Assembly (NCBI RefSeq): GCF_026240945.1
Contig: NZ_JAPFPY010000002.1
Span: 62,001 to 126,000 of the forward strand
DNA: 64,000 nt
Origin: Mycolicibacterium sp. J2
Lineage (GTDB): Bacteria; Actinomycetota; Actinomycetes; Mycobacteriales; Mycobacteriaceae
Direction: 5' to 3'
Below are positions 55,383 through 63,134 of this stretch, piece after piece. The translations under genes were made by a program, and so were the position numbers. The notes under the pieces are model-generated. The model saw only the letters and a program-made list of their open reading frames with translations, did not search any database and was not told where the DNA came from. Each line of letters begins with the position of its first letter. Positions within the stretch are counted from its first letter, which is position 1.

Positions 55383-56366
55383 ATGACCAGCTTTGGCTAC
55401 ACCTTGATGACCGAACAGAGCGGGCCGAAAGAGTTGGTGCGCAACGCGGCGGCTGCCGAAGCGGCTGGTTTCGACTTCGAGGTGTGCAGTGACCACTTCT
55501 CGCCATGGCTGGCGGCCCAAGGCCATGCGCCGCACGCCTGGACGGTGCTGGGCGCGGTTGCCCATGTGACCGAACGGGTGGAGCTGTTCTCCTATGTCAC
55601 CTGCCCCACCATGCGGTATCACCCTGCCGTCGTCGCGCAACAGGCCGCGACCCTGCAGATCCTCGCCGACGGCCGGTTCACCCTGGGACTTGGCAGCGGC
55701 GAGAACCTGAACGAGCATGTCGTGGGCAAGGATTGGCCCACGGTCAGCCGCCGTATCGACATGCTCGCCGAAGCCATCAAGATCATCCGAGAACTGTTCA
55801 GCGGTGAGCTGGTCGACTTTCGGGGCGAATTCTTCGAAGTCGACTCGGCCCGGCTGTGGGACATCCCGGATGTGCCGGTGGCCCTGGCGGTGTCGATGAC
55901 CGGGACGAAATCGGTCGAGAAGCTGGCCGATTTCGCCGACCACCTGGTCGACACCGCGCCCGACGGCGATGTCGTCGAGACGTGGCGACGTCGCCGTCGG
56001 GCGGTGGGCCTACCCGACGGCCGAGTGGTCGGTCAACTGCCGGTGTGCTGGGATCCGGACCGGGACAAGGCAATACAGCGGGCGCACGAGCAATTCCGCT
56101 GGTTCAGCGGTGGGTGGTCGGTGAATGCCGACCTGCCGACAACGGCCGGATTCGCCGCCGCCAGCAAGTACGTCCGCCCTGAGGACGTTGCCGAGAGCAT
56201 CCCGTGCGGACCCGATCTCGACGCGATCGTGGAGGCGGTGCGGCCCTACCGCGACGCCGGGTTCACCGATATCGCGCTGGTCCAGGTCGGCGGTCAGGCG
56301 CAGGACCAGTTCTTGGCCGAGGCCGCCGAGCCGCTGCTGGCCGCACTGCGGGCCGAACTCGGATGA
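55383..56366 (+). CDS. LLM-class F420-dependent oxidoreductase (Fgd-like)
   Basis: Luciferase-like TIM-barrel oxidoreductase, 327 aa, of the F420-dependent glucose-6-phosphate dehydrogenase-like group. MTSFGYTLMTEQ, a FEVCSDHFSPW segment, GRFTLGLGSGENLNEHVVG and a C-terminal YRDAGFTDIALVQVGG are typical of these enzymes. F420 use and substrate are inferred from the family. It follows a SigF promoter, so it is likely a stress redox enzyme. Its stop overlaps the CDGSH gene start (ATGA). Confidence 0.85.
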   Translation: MTSFGYTLMTEQSGPKELVRNAAAAEAAGFDFEVCSDHFSPWLAAQGHAPHAWTVLGAVAHVTERVELFSYVTCPTMRYHPAVVAQQAATLQILADGRFTLGLGSGENLNEHVVGKDWPTVSRRIDMLAEAIKIIRELFSGELVDFRGEFFEVDSARLWDIPDVPVALAVSMTGTKSVEKLADFADHLVDTAPDGDVVETWRRRRRAVGLPDGRVVGQLPVCWDPDRDKAIQRAHEQFRWFSGGWSVNADLPTTAGFAAASKYVRPEDVAESIPCGPDLDAIVEAVRPYRDAGFTDIALVQVGGQAQDQFLAEAAEPLLAALRAELG

Positions 56367-56584
56367 CCGACCGGCGCGTGGTGCAGGTCATCCCCGGCGG
56401 CCCGGTGATCATCGAAGGGCCGGTTGCCATCGAGTTGCCCGACGGTGCGGTGGTGGAATCCGACCGGTTCAAGGTCGCCATCTGCGCGTGCCGGCGGTCC
56501 CGCAACTATCCGCTGTGCGACACCAGCCACCGGAAGAAGCAGCGCAAAACGGCCCCGAAATCAGCTGAGCGGCAGCAGGAGTGA
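56363..56584 (+). CDS. CDGSH-type iron-sulfur protein
   Basis: A 73-aa protein with the CDGSH zinc-finger-like pattern CACRRSRNYPLCDTSH (the 2Fe-2S ligands three Cys and one His), with Thr where the usual Gly lies in CDGSH. These proteins carry a redox-active cluster near oxygen-stress genes. It overlaps the F420-type gene by ATGA and the convergent haem-oxygenase-like gene by 24 bases. Confidence 0.85.
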   Translation: MTDRRVVQVIPGGPVIIEGPVAIELPDGAVVESDRFKVAICACRRSRNYPLCDTSHRKKQRKTAPKSAERQQE

Positions 56585-57559
56585 ACTGCGCTCGTCACGC
56601 CAGCATTTCATGAGGTGGTTGGCCAGGCGGTCCTCGACGAGTTCGAAGGCCCGGATGCCGAACACCACGTCGGACTCCAGTTCGGGTTCACGAGCCAGCA
56701 GGTCGCCCACCACATCGGTGCGCACCACCTGCTCGTGCACGGCGTCGGCCTCGACATGCTCCAGGTAGAACCGCGTGCACGCGGTCGGTGCGCCCATGCG
56801 CTCCAGCGCATCGGCCAACCGCTGCGACCCCGGGGACGAGGTGATCTCCGTGGCCGCGAAGTGTCCGACCGTCGCGCCGCGCCAGCGTCGGTGCAGGCCG
56901 AACATCGACATCAGGTTCACCACGGCCAGGGACTCGGCAGGCACCGCCTCCAGGTAGGCCAGGTAGCCGTCGTCCAGCCCGGCGGCGGCCATCAGGTCGG
57001 CGAACAGCCGCTGATGGACCTGCGGCCCGCGGCCACCGCCGAACTCGTCGAATTCGACGGCCACGAATGACGCCTTGGCCTGACCGACCAGCCGCGGGAT
57101 CACCCAGGCGTGCGGGTCGGCCTCTTTGAGGTGATAGATGGACCGGTGCACGAAGTACTCGCGCATCTGCTCCCAGCTACCCTCGGCCAGCAGGAAATGC
57201 GACGGGCCGCTGCCGTCGACCGGTTCGATCGACAGCCGGTCCATTTCTCCGGCCGCGTCCAACCCGCTCAGATCGCCGATATCGCGCCGGATGTCGGCCA
57301 GGAAAGCGGCTTCCAACCGGCCGCGCAGCTCGATCAGCGCGGGATCCCATTCCCACCCCGCATCGACACCTTTGAACCCGCGGTAGAACAACTCGTAGCA
57401 CAGCTGTAGCGCCAAGTGGAGGTCCAGGCCGTACGGGTCTGCTTCGGCGAGTGCACTGTCCAACGAATCGTCAAGGGCGACACCTGTGGTCAGTCGGTCG
57501 ATCACCGCGCCGGACAGGGGGCCTGCCGGTGCGGGCACGCCATGTGTGATCTCGCCCAT
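56561..57559 (-). CDS. Iron-containing redox enzyme family protein (haem-oxygenase-like fold)
   Basis: A 332-aa protein of the iron-containing redox enzyme family, with the haem-oxygenase-like di-iron fold. Possible metal ligands are Glu/His in AVEFDEFGGGR and in HRRWRGATVGHFAATE, and in YLEHVEADAVHEQ near the C-terminus. It lies downstream of DoxX in the same direction with only two bases between them, so the two are likely one transcript. Substrate unknown. Confidence 0.82.
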   Translation of the reverse strand: MGEITHGVPAPAGPLSGAVIDRLTTGVALDDSLDSALAEADPYGLDLHLALQLCYELFYRGFKGVDAGWEWDPALIELRGRLEAAFLADIRRDIGDLSGLDAAGEMDRLSIEPVDGSGPSHFLLAEGSWEQMREYFVHRSIYHLKEADPHAWVIPRLVGQAKASFVAVEFDEFGGGRGPQVHQRLFADLMAAAGLDDGYLAYLEAVPAESLAVVNLMSMFGLHRRWRGATVGHFAATEITSSPGSQRLADALERMGAPTACTRFYLEHVEADAVHEQVVRTDVVGDLLAREPELESDVVFGIRAFELVEDRLANHLMKCWRDERSSLLLPLS

Positions 57560-57561
57560 GA

Positions 57562-58335
57562 TCAGATCTGCTGGCGCAGCCGATGCCAGCCCGTGCTGAG
57601 CTGATCGCTGCCCTGCTCGAGGGCGGTTTCGGCGAGTTCGGCGCCTCGGCGGCGGGCCTTTTCGGCGATCGGGGCACCGCGTTCGATGGCGGTTTCGGCG
57701 AGCTCGGTGCCTCGGCGGCGGGCCTTTTCGGCGATCGGGGCACCACGTTCGATCGCGGTGGCGGCCAAATCCCGGCCGCGCTCGGCGCCGACCTGTAAAC
57801 CGTGTCCGATCTTATCGGCAATGTCGCCAATCTCGACGTCCGGACCGCTGTCACCGAGGGGCAGGGCCGCCGTGACCGCACCCGCGGCCAATCGCGCGGC
57901 GCGCCGGCCGCGCCAGCCCAGTGAGGGTTTGCCCGCGGTGTCGGCAGAGGCCAACAGCAGGCCCCCGATGAGGCTCAGATCGGTGAGGAAGCCCCGGCGT
58001 TTGGCGGCCTTGCGCTCCGGATCGGATTCGTTCCAGAACATGTGATCACCCAGGTTGCCGGGGATCACGGTCGCGGCCAGCAGCGCCGAGGCGACGCGCG
58101 GGATGCGGCCGGTGGCCAGCAGCAGCCCGGCGCCGATCTGGACGCCGGCGTTGACCCTGGCCACGGTCACCGCGTCGGACGGCACCTTCGTGCCGACCGG
58201 GTCGGGCAGTGTCTGTAGGCCTTCCAGGGTCGGGCGTACGACGTCGGAGGCGGACTTGGTGTCGAGGAGGGTCTCGACGCCCTGTCCGATGAATGCGACG
58301 GACAGCAAGGGACGGGCGACTCTGCGCAGCAACAT
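57562..58335 (-). CDS. DoxX family membrane protein with repeated C-terminal tail
   Basis: A 257-aa protein. Residues 1-130 form a DoxX domain of four helices (LLSVAFIGQGVETLL; VNAGVQIGAGLLLATG; VASALLAATVIPGNLGDH; FLTDLSLIGGLLLAS). The C-terminal part contains two almost identical 22-residue repeats based on IERGAPIAEKARRRGTELAETA, an amphipathic, Ala/Arg/Glu-rich region. The start is ATG 58335, ten bases after a SigF-type -10; a GTG/ATG-like upstream start at 58356 (MPGIPHH) is less likely because the promoter lies inside it. Confidence 0.82.
   Translation of the reverse strand: MLLRRVARPLLSVAFIGQGVETLLDTKSASDVVRPTLEGLQTLPDPVGTKVPSDAVTVARVNAGVQIGAGLLLATGRIPRVASALLAATVIPGNLGDHMFWNESDPERKAAKRRGFLTDLSLIGGLLLASADTAGKPSLGWRGRRAARLAAGAVTAALPLGDSGPDVEIGDIADKIGHGLQVGAERGRDLAATAIERGAPIAEKARRRGTELAETAIERGAPIAEKARRRGAELAETALEQGSDQLSTGWHRLRQQI
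57625..57756. repeat. 66-bp tandem repeat in DoxX gene
   Basis: Two direct copies of a 66-bp unit beginning GGTTTCGGCGAG(T/C)TCGG, at 57625-57690 and 57691-57756. By eye they differ at about five positions. They encode the 22-residue repeats of the DoxX tail, so copy number could change by slippage without breaking the frame. Confidence 0.9.
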
Positions 58336-58345
58336 GTGGTGGGGG

Positions 58346-58371
58346 ATTCCCGGCATCAGCGGCGCCGAAAC
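58346..58371 (-). promoter_or_regulatory. SigF-like promoter for DoxX gene
   Basis: On the minus strand it reads GTTT, 16 bases, then GGGAAT, ending ten bases before ATG 58335. One mismatch from GGGTAT. Confidence 0.45.
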
Positions 58372-58375
58372 ATCC

Positions 58376-58696
58376 TCATGGCAGCGCCGCCGGGGCTCGG
58401 GTGTAACCGGGTCGTAAGGTGATGTGCTCCGAACCGAGCCGCGCGATATCGGCCCAGCGGGCCACGAAGGTGCCGCGATGCCGCCACCGGGCCAGCGCGG
58501 CGATCAGCACCGGCGCGTTCGTGCCGGTGCGTTCGTACCCCAGATACGACGAGGTGGTGCGCGGGCTGACGACCAGGCCGAGCACCTCGGGCCTGCCGCG
58601 GTCCCGTGGCGCCGCGAGCCGGATGTCGATGACGGTGCCCACCGGATGATGGTCGGTGTCGACAACGGCCATGCCGAGGACCCTACTCAGCTGCAT
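58376..58696 (-). CDS. PRC-barrel-like protein (second of pair)
   Basis: A 106-aa protein beginning MQLSRVLGMAVVDTDHHPVGTVIDIRLA, the first strands of a PRC-barrel-like fold, continuing with GRPEVLGLVVSPRTTSSYLGYER and ending in RWADIARLGSEHITLRPG. PRC barrels bind RNA or proteins and accompany some metal transporters. Its 5' end overlaps the first PRC gene by 14 bases and it lies downstream of the NRAMP gene, so the three form an operon. Function unknown. Confidence 0.72.
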   Translation of the reverse strand: MQLSRVLGMAVVDTDHHPVGTVIDIRLAAPRDRGRPEVLGLVVSPRTTSSYLGYERTGTNAPVLIAALARWRHRGTFVARWADIARLGSEHITLRPGYTRAPAALP

Positions 58697-59060
58697 GCCG
58701 GCCTCCCGGGATATGACCGATGATGTGCTCGCGTAGCCACTGTTCGACCCAGTGCGCATCGGCGACGATGTCGGTGGGCGCCAGCTGCACGGTGACGCCC
58801 ATCCGGACGACCGTGTCCCACGGGATTTCCCGCAGCCGGGACCGGGGCGGGCCACCGCCGAAGATCCTGGTGCCCAGCACCTGACCGGACAGGATGCCGG
58901 TGACCGTCGGAGCCGCTGCCCCGCTGGGTATATCGCGGTCCAGTTCCACGCCGTCCAATTCCAGATCGTCGAGGATGCCCACCGGATCACCGGCGTCGTC
59001 GACGAGTTGGCGGTCCAACAGGTGCAGCCGGGCATCCAGGATCCGCTGCGAGGCCGTCAC
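58683..59060 (-). CDS. PRC-barrel-like protein (first of pair)
   Basis: A 125-aa protein. It starts VTASQRILDARLHLLDRQLVDDAGDPVGILDDLELDGV, with the LVDDAGDPVGILDDLEL segment of a PRC barrel, and ends in an acidic to amphipathic helix DAHWVEQWLREHIIGHIPGG. The GTG at 59060 overlaps the NRAMP stop (GTGA), so translation is coupled to the transporter. It may be a soluble regulatory partner or gate. The assignment is by motif only. Confidence 0.72.
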   Translation of the reverse strand: MTASQRILDARLHLLDRQLVDDAGDPVGILDDLELDGVELDRDIPSGAAAPTVTGILSGQVLGTRIFGGGPPRSRLREIPWDTVVRMGVTVQLAPTDIVADAHWVEQWLREHIIGHIPGGRHAAE

Positions 59061-60286
59061 TGCCCGGCTCTCGTCACGATCATCAGCGGGATCGCGGCCA
59101 GCGACGCCACCACGATGATCACCAGGTACACAGAGGCCAGCACGTTGGTCACCCTTCCGTTGACGTGGTCACCCATATAGTCGCGGTCGTTGGCCACGAT
59201 GAGAATCGGCAGATAGGTCAGCGGCAGCGCGATTGCGGAGAACACCACCGAATATTCGGTCACCAGAACCGGATCCACGCCGGTGTACAGGACGGCAACA
59301 CCCAGGATGATCGAGACCAGCATCACGATGTGGAAGCGCGCGGCGTCCGCGGGCTTGCGGAATTTGCCCCACCGCCAGCCCAGGAACTGCGCCAGGATGT
59401 AGCCGCTGGACAGCGTCGTCTCCAGCGCTGCACCGAACGTTGCCGCCACGATGCCGATGATGGCGAAGGCCAAGGCGAGCTTGCCGCCGGCGGCGACCAC
59501 CGGCATCACCACCTCAGAAAGCGAGGTCACCTCGATTCCGCCGGGTAGCAGCACGATGGTGGCACCCGCCGCGATGGCCACCGACAGCACCCCGCCGAGC
59601 GGGAACCCGATCATCACGTTGACCCGGGACACGCCGAGATCCTTTGTCGTCCAGTGCTCTTCGACTGCACCGGAGGAGAAGAAGAACACCTCGTACGGTG
59701 TCATCGCCGCCCCGAAGAGGGCCACGGCGTAATACCAGTACGTGGCCGCCGATTCGGACTGGGGGATGATCGGATGGGTCACGGCATGCCCGAGCGCCGA
59801 CCAGTCGGGCATCAGGGCGAACACGGCGACGGCGAAGACGATCAAGCACAACCCGGTGAGCCCGGTGAGGTTCTCCATGACGCTGAACTTCACCCGCCAC
59901 ACCACGATCCAGACCGCGAAGGCCGCCAACGGAATCCACAGCATGCGGCCGACATCGCTGGCCAACTGCAAAGCCAGTGCGACACCGCCGATCTCGGCGG
60001 TCAGCGTCATCAGGTTGATCAGGAAGGAGGCACCCAGGTTGGCTGCCGCGGTGCGCGGGCCGAGGCGTTCCCGGATGAGCTCGAAGGTCGCTCGACCGCT
60101 CACCGCGGCCACCCGTCCGGCCATCTGGGCGAACAGACAAATGCCCACCACGCCGACCACCACCACCCACGCCAGCGCCAGCCCGAACCGCGACCCGACA
60201 ACGGCATTGGTCACGAGGTCCCCGATGTCGAGGAAACCCCCGATGGCGGTGAGGATGCCGAGTGCGACCGCGAAGAGCTTCTTCAT
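59057..60286 (-). CDS. Atypical NRAMP-family transporter
   Basis: A 409-aa NRAMP-fold membrane protein with about eleven helices. In helix 1, where metal-transporting NRAMPs have DPGN, it reads DIGD (residues 20-23). In helix 6, where they have MPH, it reads TPYEVFFFSSG (Thr196 to Tyr198). It therefore lacks the Met that selects Mn2+/Fe2+, and the substrate could be Mg2+ or something else. The start is ATG 60286 (MKKLFAVALG). It overlaps the first PRC-barrel gene, and the reading frame of the small gene upstream runs into it. NRAMP-type transporters with altered motifs form a distinct clade. Confidence 0.82.
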   Translation of the reverse strand: MKKLFAVALGILTAIGGFLDIGDLVTNAVVGSRFGLALAWVVVVGVVGICLFAQMAGRVAAVSGRATFELIRERLGPRTAAANLGASFLINLMTLTAEIGGVALALQLASDVGRMLWIPLAAFAVWIVVWRVKFSVMENLTGLTGLCLIVFAVAVFALMPDWSALGHAVTHPIIPQSESAATYWYYAVALFGAAMTPYEVFFFSSGAVEEHWTTKDLGVSRVNVMIGFPLGGVLSVAIAAGATIVLLPGGIEVTSLSEVVMPVVAAGGKLALAFAIIGIVAATFGAALETTLSSGYILAQFLGWRWGKFRKPADAARFHIVMLVSIILGVAVLYTGVDPVLVTEYSVVFSAIALPLTYLPILIVANDRDYMGDHVNGRVTNVLASVYLVIIVVASLAAIPLMIVTRAGQ

Positions 60287-60539
60287 CAGCGGCGTCGCGC
60301 GCATCGGAGAGCTGCACGGCGGCCAGTTGTGCGGTGGACCGACCGCGGTGGAACAAATCCAGTGCGAGAGCACCGCTGCGGGCGGCCGCGGTGCTCTCCT
60401 GCGTGGCCTTGGCCAACTGGCCGGGAGCGCCGTCGCGGTTGGCCGGGCACTGCGTCAGCAGCAGCGCGAGGGCCACCGTGCACAGCACAGCAAGCGTCCA
60501 CTTGCGGATGGCGCGCAGTCGTTTTCCGTTGCGTGCCAT
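60287..60539 (-). other. Short signal-anchored protein without a clear stop (probably truncated)
   Basis: From ATG 60539 the frame gives RAIRKWTLAVLCTVALALLL followed by TQCPANRDGAP, like a signal peptide or anchor with a possible lipoprotein Cys. A plausible helical region follows (AKATQESTAAARSGALALDL, then STAQLAAVQLSDARDAA). It has no stop before the NRAMP ATG at 60286, but continues for over 250 more codons in a frame antisense to nothing and out of frame with NRAMP. Either the 3' half was lost when NRAMP was placed here, or it is a short protein with an unusual stop elsewhere. It lies 13 bases after the acidic gene upstream. Confidence 0.4.
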
Positions 60540-60552
60540 GTCCGGTTCGGCC

Positions 60553-60753
60553 TCAGCTGTCCCGGTCGAAGTCGTCGTCAGCGGTGTCGACGACCTCGTG
60601 CTGCTCTTGCCAGTCCGCACCGGAGGCCTCCAGTGGAGGTCCGGCGGGGTCGGTTACCGGGTTCTCTTCGTCGGGCACCGGTTCGGTGACATCGCGGAGC
60701 TGTTCGACCGCATCGGCCTCCGGCACCGCATCAGGGAACTGTTCGCGGTCCAT
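60553..60753 (-). CDS. Small acidic protein, SigF-controlled
   Basis: A 66-aa acidic, hydrophilic protein starting MDREQFPDAVPEADAVEQL at ATG 60753, with several short acidic repeats (EPVPDEENPV, DTADDDFDRDS). It has a SigF-like promoter immediately upstream and begins the operon that leads to the NRAMP and PRC-barrel genes. No family recognised. A longer frame from 60798 would place the promoter inside the gene, so it is not used. Confidence 0.6.
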   Translation of the reverse strand: MDREQFPDAVPEADAVEQLRDVTEPVPDEENPVTDPAGPPLEASGADWQEQHEVVDTADDDFDRDS

Positions 60754-60762
60754 TCGGGCGGG

Positions 60763-60788
60763 ATACCCGCGGCGCCGGAATCGAACCC
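60763..60788 (-). promoter_or_regulatory. SigF-like promoter for NRAMP operon
   Basis: On the minus strand it reads GGGTTC (60788-60783), 14 bases, then GGGTAT (60768-60763), ending nine bases before ATG 60753. The -10 is perfect; the spacer is one base shorter than the others. Confidence 0.5.
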
Positions 60789-60919
60789 CACGCTTCACGA
60801 CCGCCGGGGAGACCGGGTAGCGCGCACCGCGGCCCTAACCGACCGGGGCGCCCCAGGTCAAATCGGGCAACCGCGTTTGAACCCTGGCAGCAGCAGGGTA
60901 TGACACGGCCATGGCATGG

Positions 60920-61051
60920 TCAGGCCATCATGGGGCCCAGGATGATGAACGTGGCGGCGTAGACGCCCGCGGCGATCAAGAGCAGGACGCCCACCGCGAT
61001 GGCCACCGCCACGAGGATGCGGCGACGCGTCTGGGGCTCGATCTTGGACAT
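60920..61051 (-). CDS. 43-residue single-helix membrane protein
   Basis: A 43-aa protein: a short basic N-terminus (MSKIEPQTRRRIL) and one transmembrane helix (AVAIAVGVLLLIAAGVYAA) ending FIILGPMMA. It lies between the NRAMP operon and rsbW on the minus strand. Small single-helix proteins of this kind accompany mycobacterial stress genes. Function unknown. Length and TM pattern make it more than a chance frame. Confidence 0.6.
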   Translation of the reverse strand: MSKIEPQTRRRILVAVAIAVGVLLLIAAGVYAATFIILGPMMA

Positions 61052-61111
61052 GCCAGCCGAGTACCCGCCGGGCTTTCGGAACACACGCGTGTCGGGTGGC
61101 CCAGTGCGATC

Positions 61112-61138
61112 GATTGATACCGAAACGACGTGGGGTAG
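61112..61138 (+). promoter_or_regulatory. Possible SigF promoter of rsbW-sigF
   Basis: GATT at 61112-61115, 17 bp, then GGGTAG at 61133-61138, ending 28 bases before the rsbW ATG. The -35 has one mismatch and the -10 one mismatch. Autoregulation of the sigF operon is known in mycobacteria, so the position is sensible. Confidence 0.4.
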
Positions 61139-61166
61139 CCTCCGTGCAGATACCCCGGGAGGTCTG

Positions 61167-61604
61167 ATGACTGGGATTAACGGCGACGACGGCGTGCCGG
61201 CCTCCGGCGACCGTTCTGTCGAGCTTCGGGTGGCCGCGCGGCTGGAGAACCTGGCTGTGCTGCGCACGCTGGTCGCAGCGGCCGCCACCTTCGAGGATCT
61301 CGACATCGATTCCGTCGCCGACCTGCGACTGGCCGTCGACGAGGCGTGCACGCGGTTGATCCGCTCGGCCGCGCCGGACTCCGTGCTGACGGTCCAGATC
61401 GACCCCGGCGACGACGCCTTGCAGGTCCACGCGTCGACAACCTGCCAGGGTGACGACGCCATCGTCACCCCGGACAGCTTCAGCTGGCACGTGCTGCGTT
61501 CGCTGGTGTCCGATGTTCGGACCTTCGCGGACGGTCAACATGTCGGCGCCGGCCGGCTGGTCGGGATCTCGTTGACCGCGAAGCGAGTGGGCCTGCTGCA
61601 GTGA
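61167..61604 (+). CDS. rsbW: Anti-sigma factor of SigF (RsbW/UsfX)
   Basis: Anti-sigma factor with a GHKL-type HATPase fold, 145 aa, which binds and blocks SigF until released by a STAS antagonist. DLRLAVDEACTRLIRSA is the N-box region. Later G boxes are weak, as usual for UsfX. ATG 61167 follows GGGAGG; the longer upstream frame is not supported. The stop codon overlaps the sigF GTG start (GTGA), ensuring coupled synthesis. Confidence 0.9.
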   Translation: MTGINGDDGVPASGDRSVELRVAARLENLAVLRTLVAAAATFEDLDIDSVADLRLAVDEACTRLIRSAAPDSVLTVQIDPGDDALQVHASTTCQGDDAIVTPDSFSWHVLRSLVSDVRTFADGQHVGAGRLVGISLTAKRVGLLQ

Positions 61605-62353
61605 CCTCGGAATACACGGACGTCATCGACATGTTCCGTGAACTCCGCGCGCTTCCTGAGGACTCCACTCAGTTCGCACGGCAACGTGAACGGATCGTCG
61701 AGCGCTGTCTACCGCTGGCCGACCACATCGCGCGCCGCTTCGGTGGTCGCGGTGAATCCCACGAGGACTTGGTTCAGGTGGCCCGGATGGGCCTGGTGAA
61801 TGCCGTCAACCGCTTCGACGACACGGCCGGATCGGATTTCGCGTCGTTCGCGGTTCCCACCGTGATGGGCGAGGTGCGCCGACACTTCCGCGACAACGGC
61901 TGGTCGGTGAAGGTCCCGCGGCGGCTCAAAGAACTCCACGTTCGGATCGGCAGCGTCACCGCCGACATGGCCCAACGGCTGGGCCGTGCCCCGAACGCCA
62001 CCGAATTGGCCGCCGAGCTCGAGATCGATCGGGAAGAAGTGGTCGAGGCGCTGGTCGCCGGCAGTTCGTACAACACCCTGTCGATCGACAGCGGGTCCGG
62101 CGGCGACGACGAGGCACCGTCCATCGGTGACACCCTGGGCAGCGACGACCTCGCGCTCGAGCAGGTCGAGAACAGGGAGTCGTTACGACCCCTGCTGGAC
62201 GCCCTGCCCGAGCGGGAACGCACCGTGCTGGTGCTGAGGTTCTTCGAGAACATGACCCAGACCCAGATTGCCGAGCGCGTCGGGGTGTCCCAGATGCATG
62301 TATCGCGTCTGCTGGCGAAATCCCTAGCGCGCCTTCGCGACGATCTGAAGTAG
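61601..62353 (+). CDS. sigF: Alternative sigma factor SigF
   Basis: Sigma-70 family group 3 factor, 250 aa, for general stress and stationary phase. Region 2 is HIARRFGGRGESHEDLVQVARMGLVNAVNRFD (split at HEDLVQ). Region 3 is RLKELHVRIGSV...LGRAPNATELAAELEI. Region 4 is MTQTQIAERVGVSQMHVSRLLAKSLARLRD. Its gene is directly downstream of rsbW and its 3' end overlaps the convergent STAS gene by 30 bases. GTTT-N16-GGGTA promoters in this window are the sites it should recognise. Confidence 0.96.
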   Translation: MTSEYTDVIDMFRELRALPEDSTQFARQRERIVERCLPLADHIARRFGGRGESHEDLVQVARMGLVNAVNRFDDTAGSDFASFAVPTVMGEVRRHFRDNGWSVKVPRRLKELHVRIGSVTADMAQRLGRAPNATELAAELEIDREEVVEALVAGSSYNTLSIDSGSGGDDEAPSIGDTLGSDDLALEQVENRESLRPLLDALPERERTVLVLRFFENMTQTQIAERVGVSQMHVSRLLAKSLARLRDDLK

Positions 62354-62764
62354 CGCCGACGGATCGCGTTGCAGCCTCAGCAACGCCGCCGTTACGGATT
62401 CTTCCACGGGCAGCACGCCGTCGGGGTCGCAGATCCGGAGCAGGCGGCCGACCGCGTGGCTGGGAACCAACGTCCAATCGATGCCCTGTTCGGTCGCGCG
62501 GGCACCCATGGTGCGCACCGCGGAGAACGCGGCGGTGCCGAAGAACACCACCCCCGTGAGGTCGAGGACCATCTCACGCACGTGCGGAAGATGCAGGACG
62601 ACATAGTCGGAGAATTCGCGGCCATTGGCCGCATCGATTTCGCCGAACACCGACAGCACGGCGGTGGACGGGGCAAGCCATTTGGTGCAGTAGGCCGCCA
62701 TGTCGCATTCGGTGATATTCGAGGCGGCGTTACGCCTGGATTGAGGAACGGTGAGGTTGTGCAT
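62324..62764 (-). CDS. STAS-domain anti-anti-sigma factor
   Basis: A 146-aa STAS protein like the mycobacterial RsfA/RsfB anti-sigma antagonists that free SigF from UsfX. The segment VLDLTGVVFFGTAAFSAVRTMG has GTAAF where many antagonists have the phosphorylatable DSSG; a Thr is retained. The ATG at 62764 (MHNLTV) has GGAG six bases upstream, so it is preferred to the in-frame ATG 62776. It overlaps sigF tail-to-tail. It could balance SigF activity or respond to an independent signal. Confidence 0.85.
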   Translation of the reverse strand: MHNLTVPQSRRNAASNITECDMAAYCTKWLAPSTAVLSVFGEIDAANGREFSDYVVLHLPHVREMVLDLTGVVFFGTAAFSAVRTMGARATEQGIDWTLVPSHAVGRLLRICDPDGVLPVEESVTAALLRLQRDPSALLQIVAKAR

Positions 62765-63134
62765 TTGTGACTCCATCAGTCGGAATACGGGATTCGTACT
62801 GTGGTCACGTCAAGTAGTTCAAGACCGGTCGAAGGGCCCTAAGGGTGCAGGACCTTGCTAGTTGTCCCCCACGTCAATGACGCTCGCATGAGGCTGTGAA
62901 CTCAACCTTCGTCTGACACTACGCCACCTGTCGCGGCGGCACAATCGAATCGGCCTACCGCTGCCGTCCGGAGCCGATCAACCTGCGGAATCCGTGGCAA
63001 TCGGGCTTGTCTTCACGCTGCCGGAGGCCGCGCGTGCGTCGTCACCGTCGCCTCGTCAGCAGGTGCGCGACCGGAACACGTTGACAGAGAACAATGTTGA
63101 TGCTCAGGCCGGGTTCTGTGCGCCGTCGACGCGA
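62765..63134. other. Non-coding gap of about 370 bp
   Basis: No convincing gene in either direction. It must contain the promoter of the STAS gene, but I see no SigF-type GTTT-N16-GGGTA here. A TTGACG near 62812 on the minus strand could be a -35. I see no tRNA-like fold or strong repeat. Confidence 0.6.

Noticed and set aside
59514..60620. 368-codon protein overlapping NRAMP
   Set aside because: Only the first 80 or so codons look coding; the rest is out of frame with NRAMP and Arg/Gly-rich.
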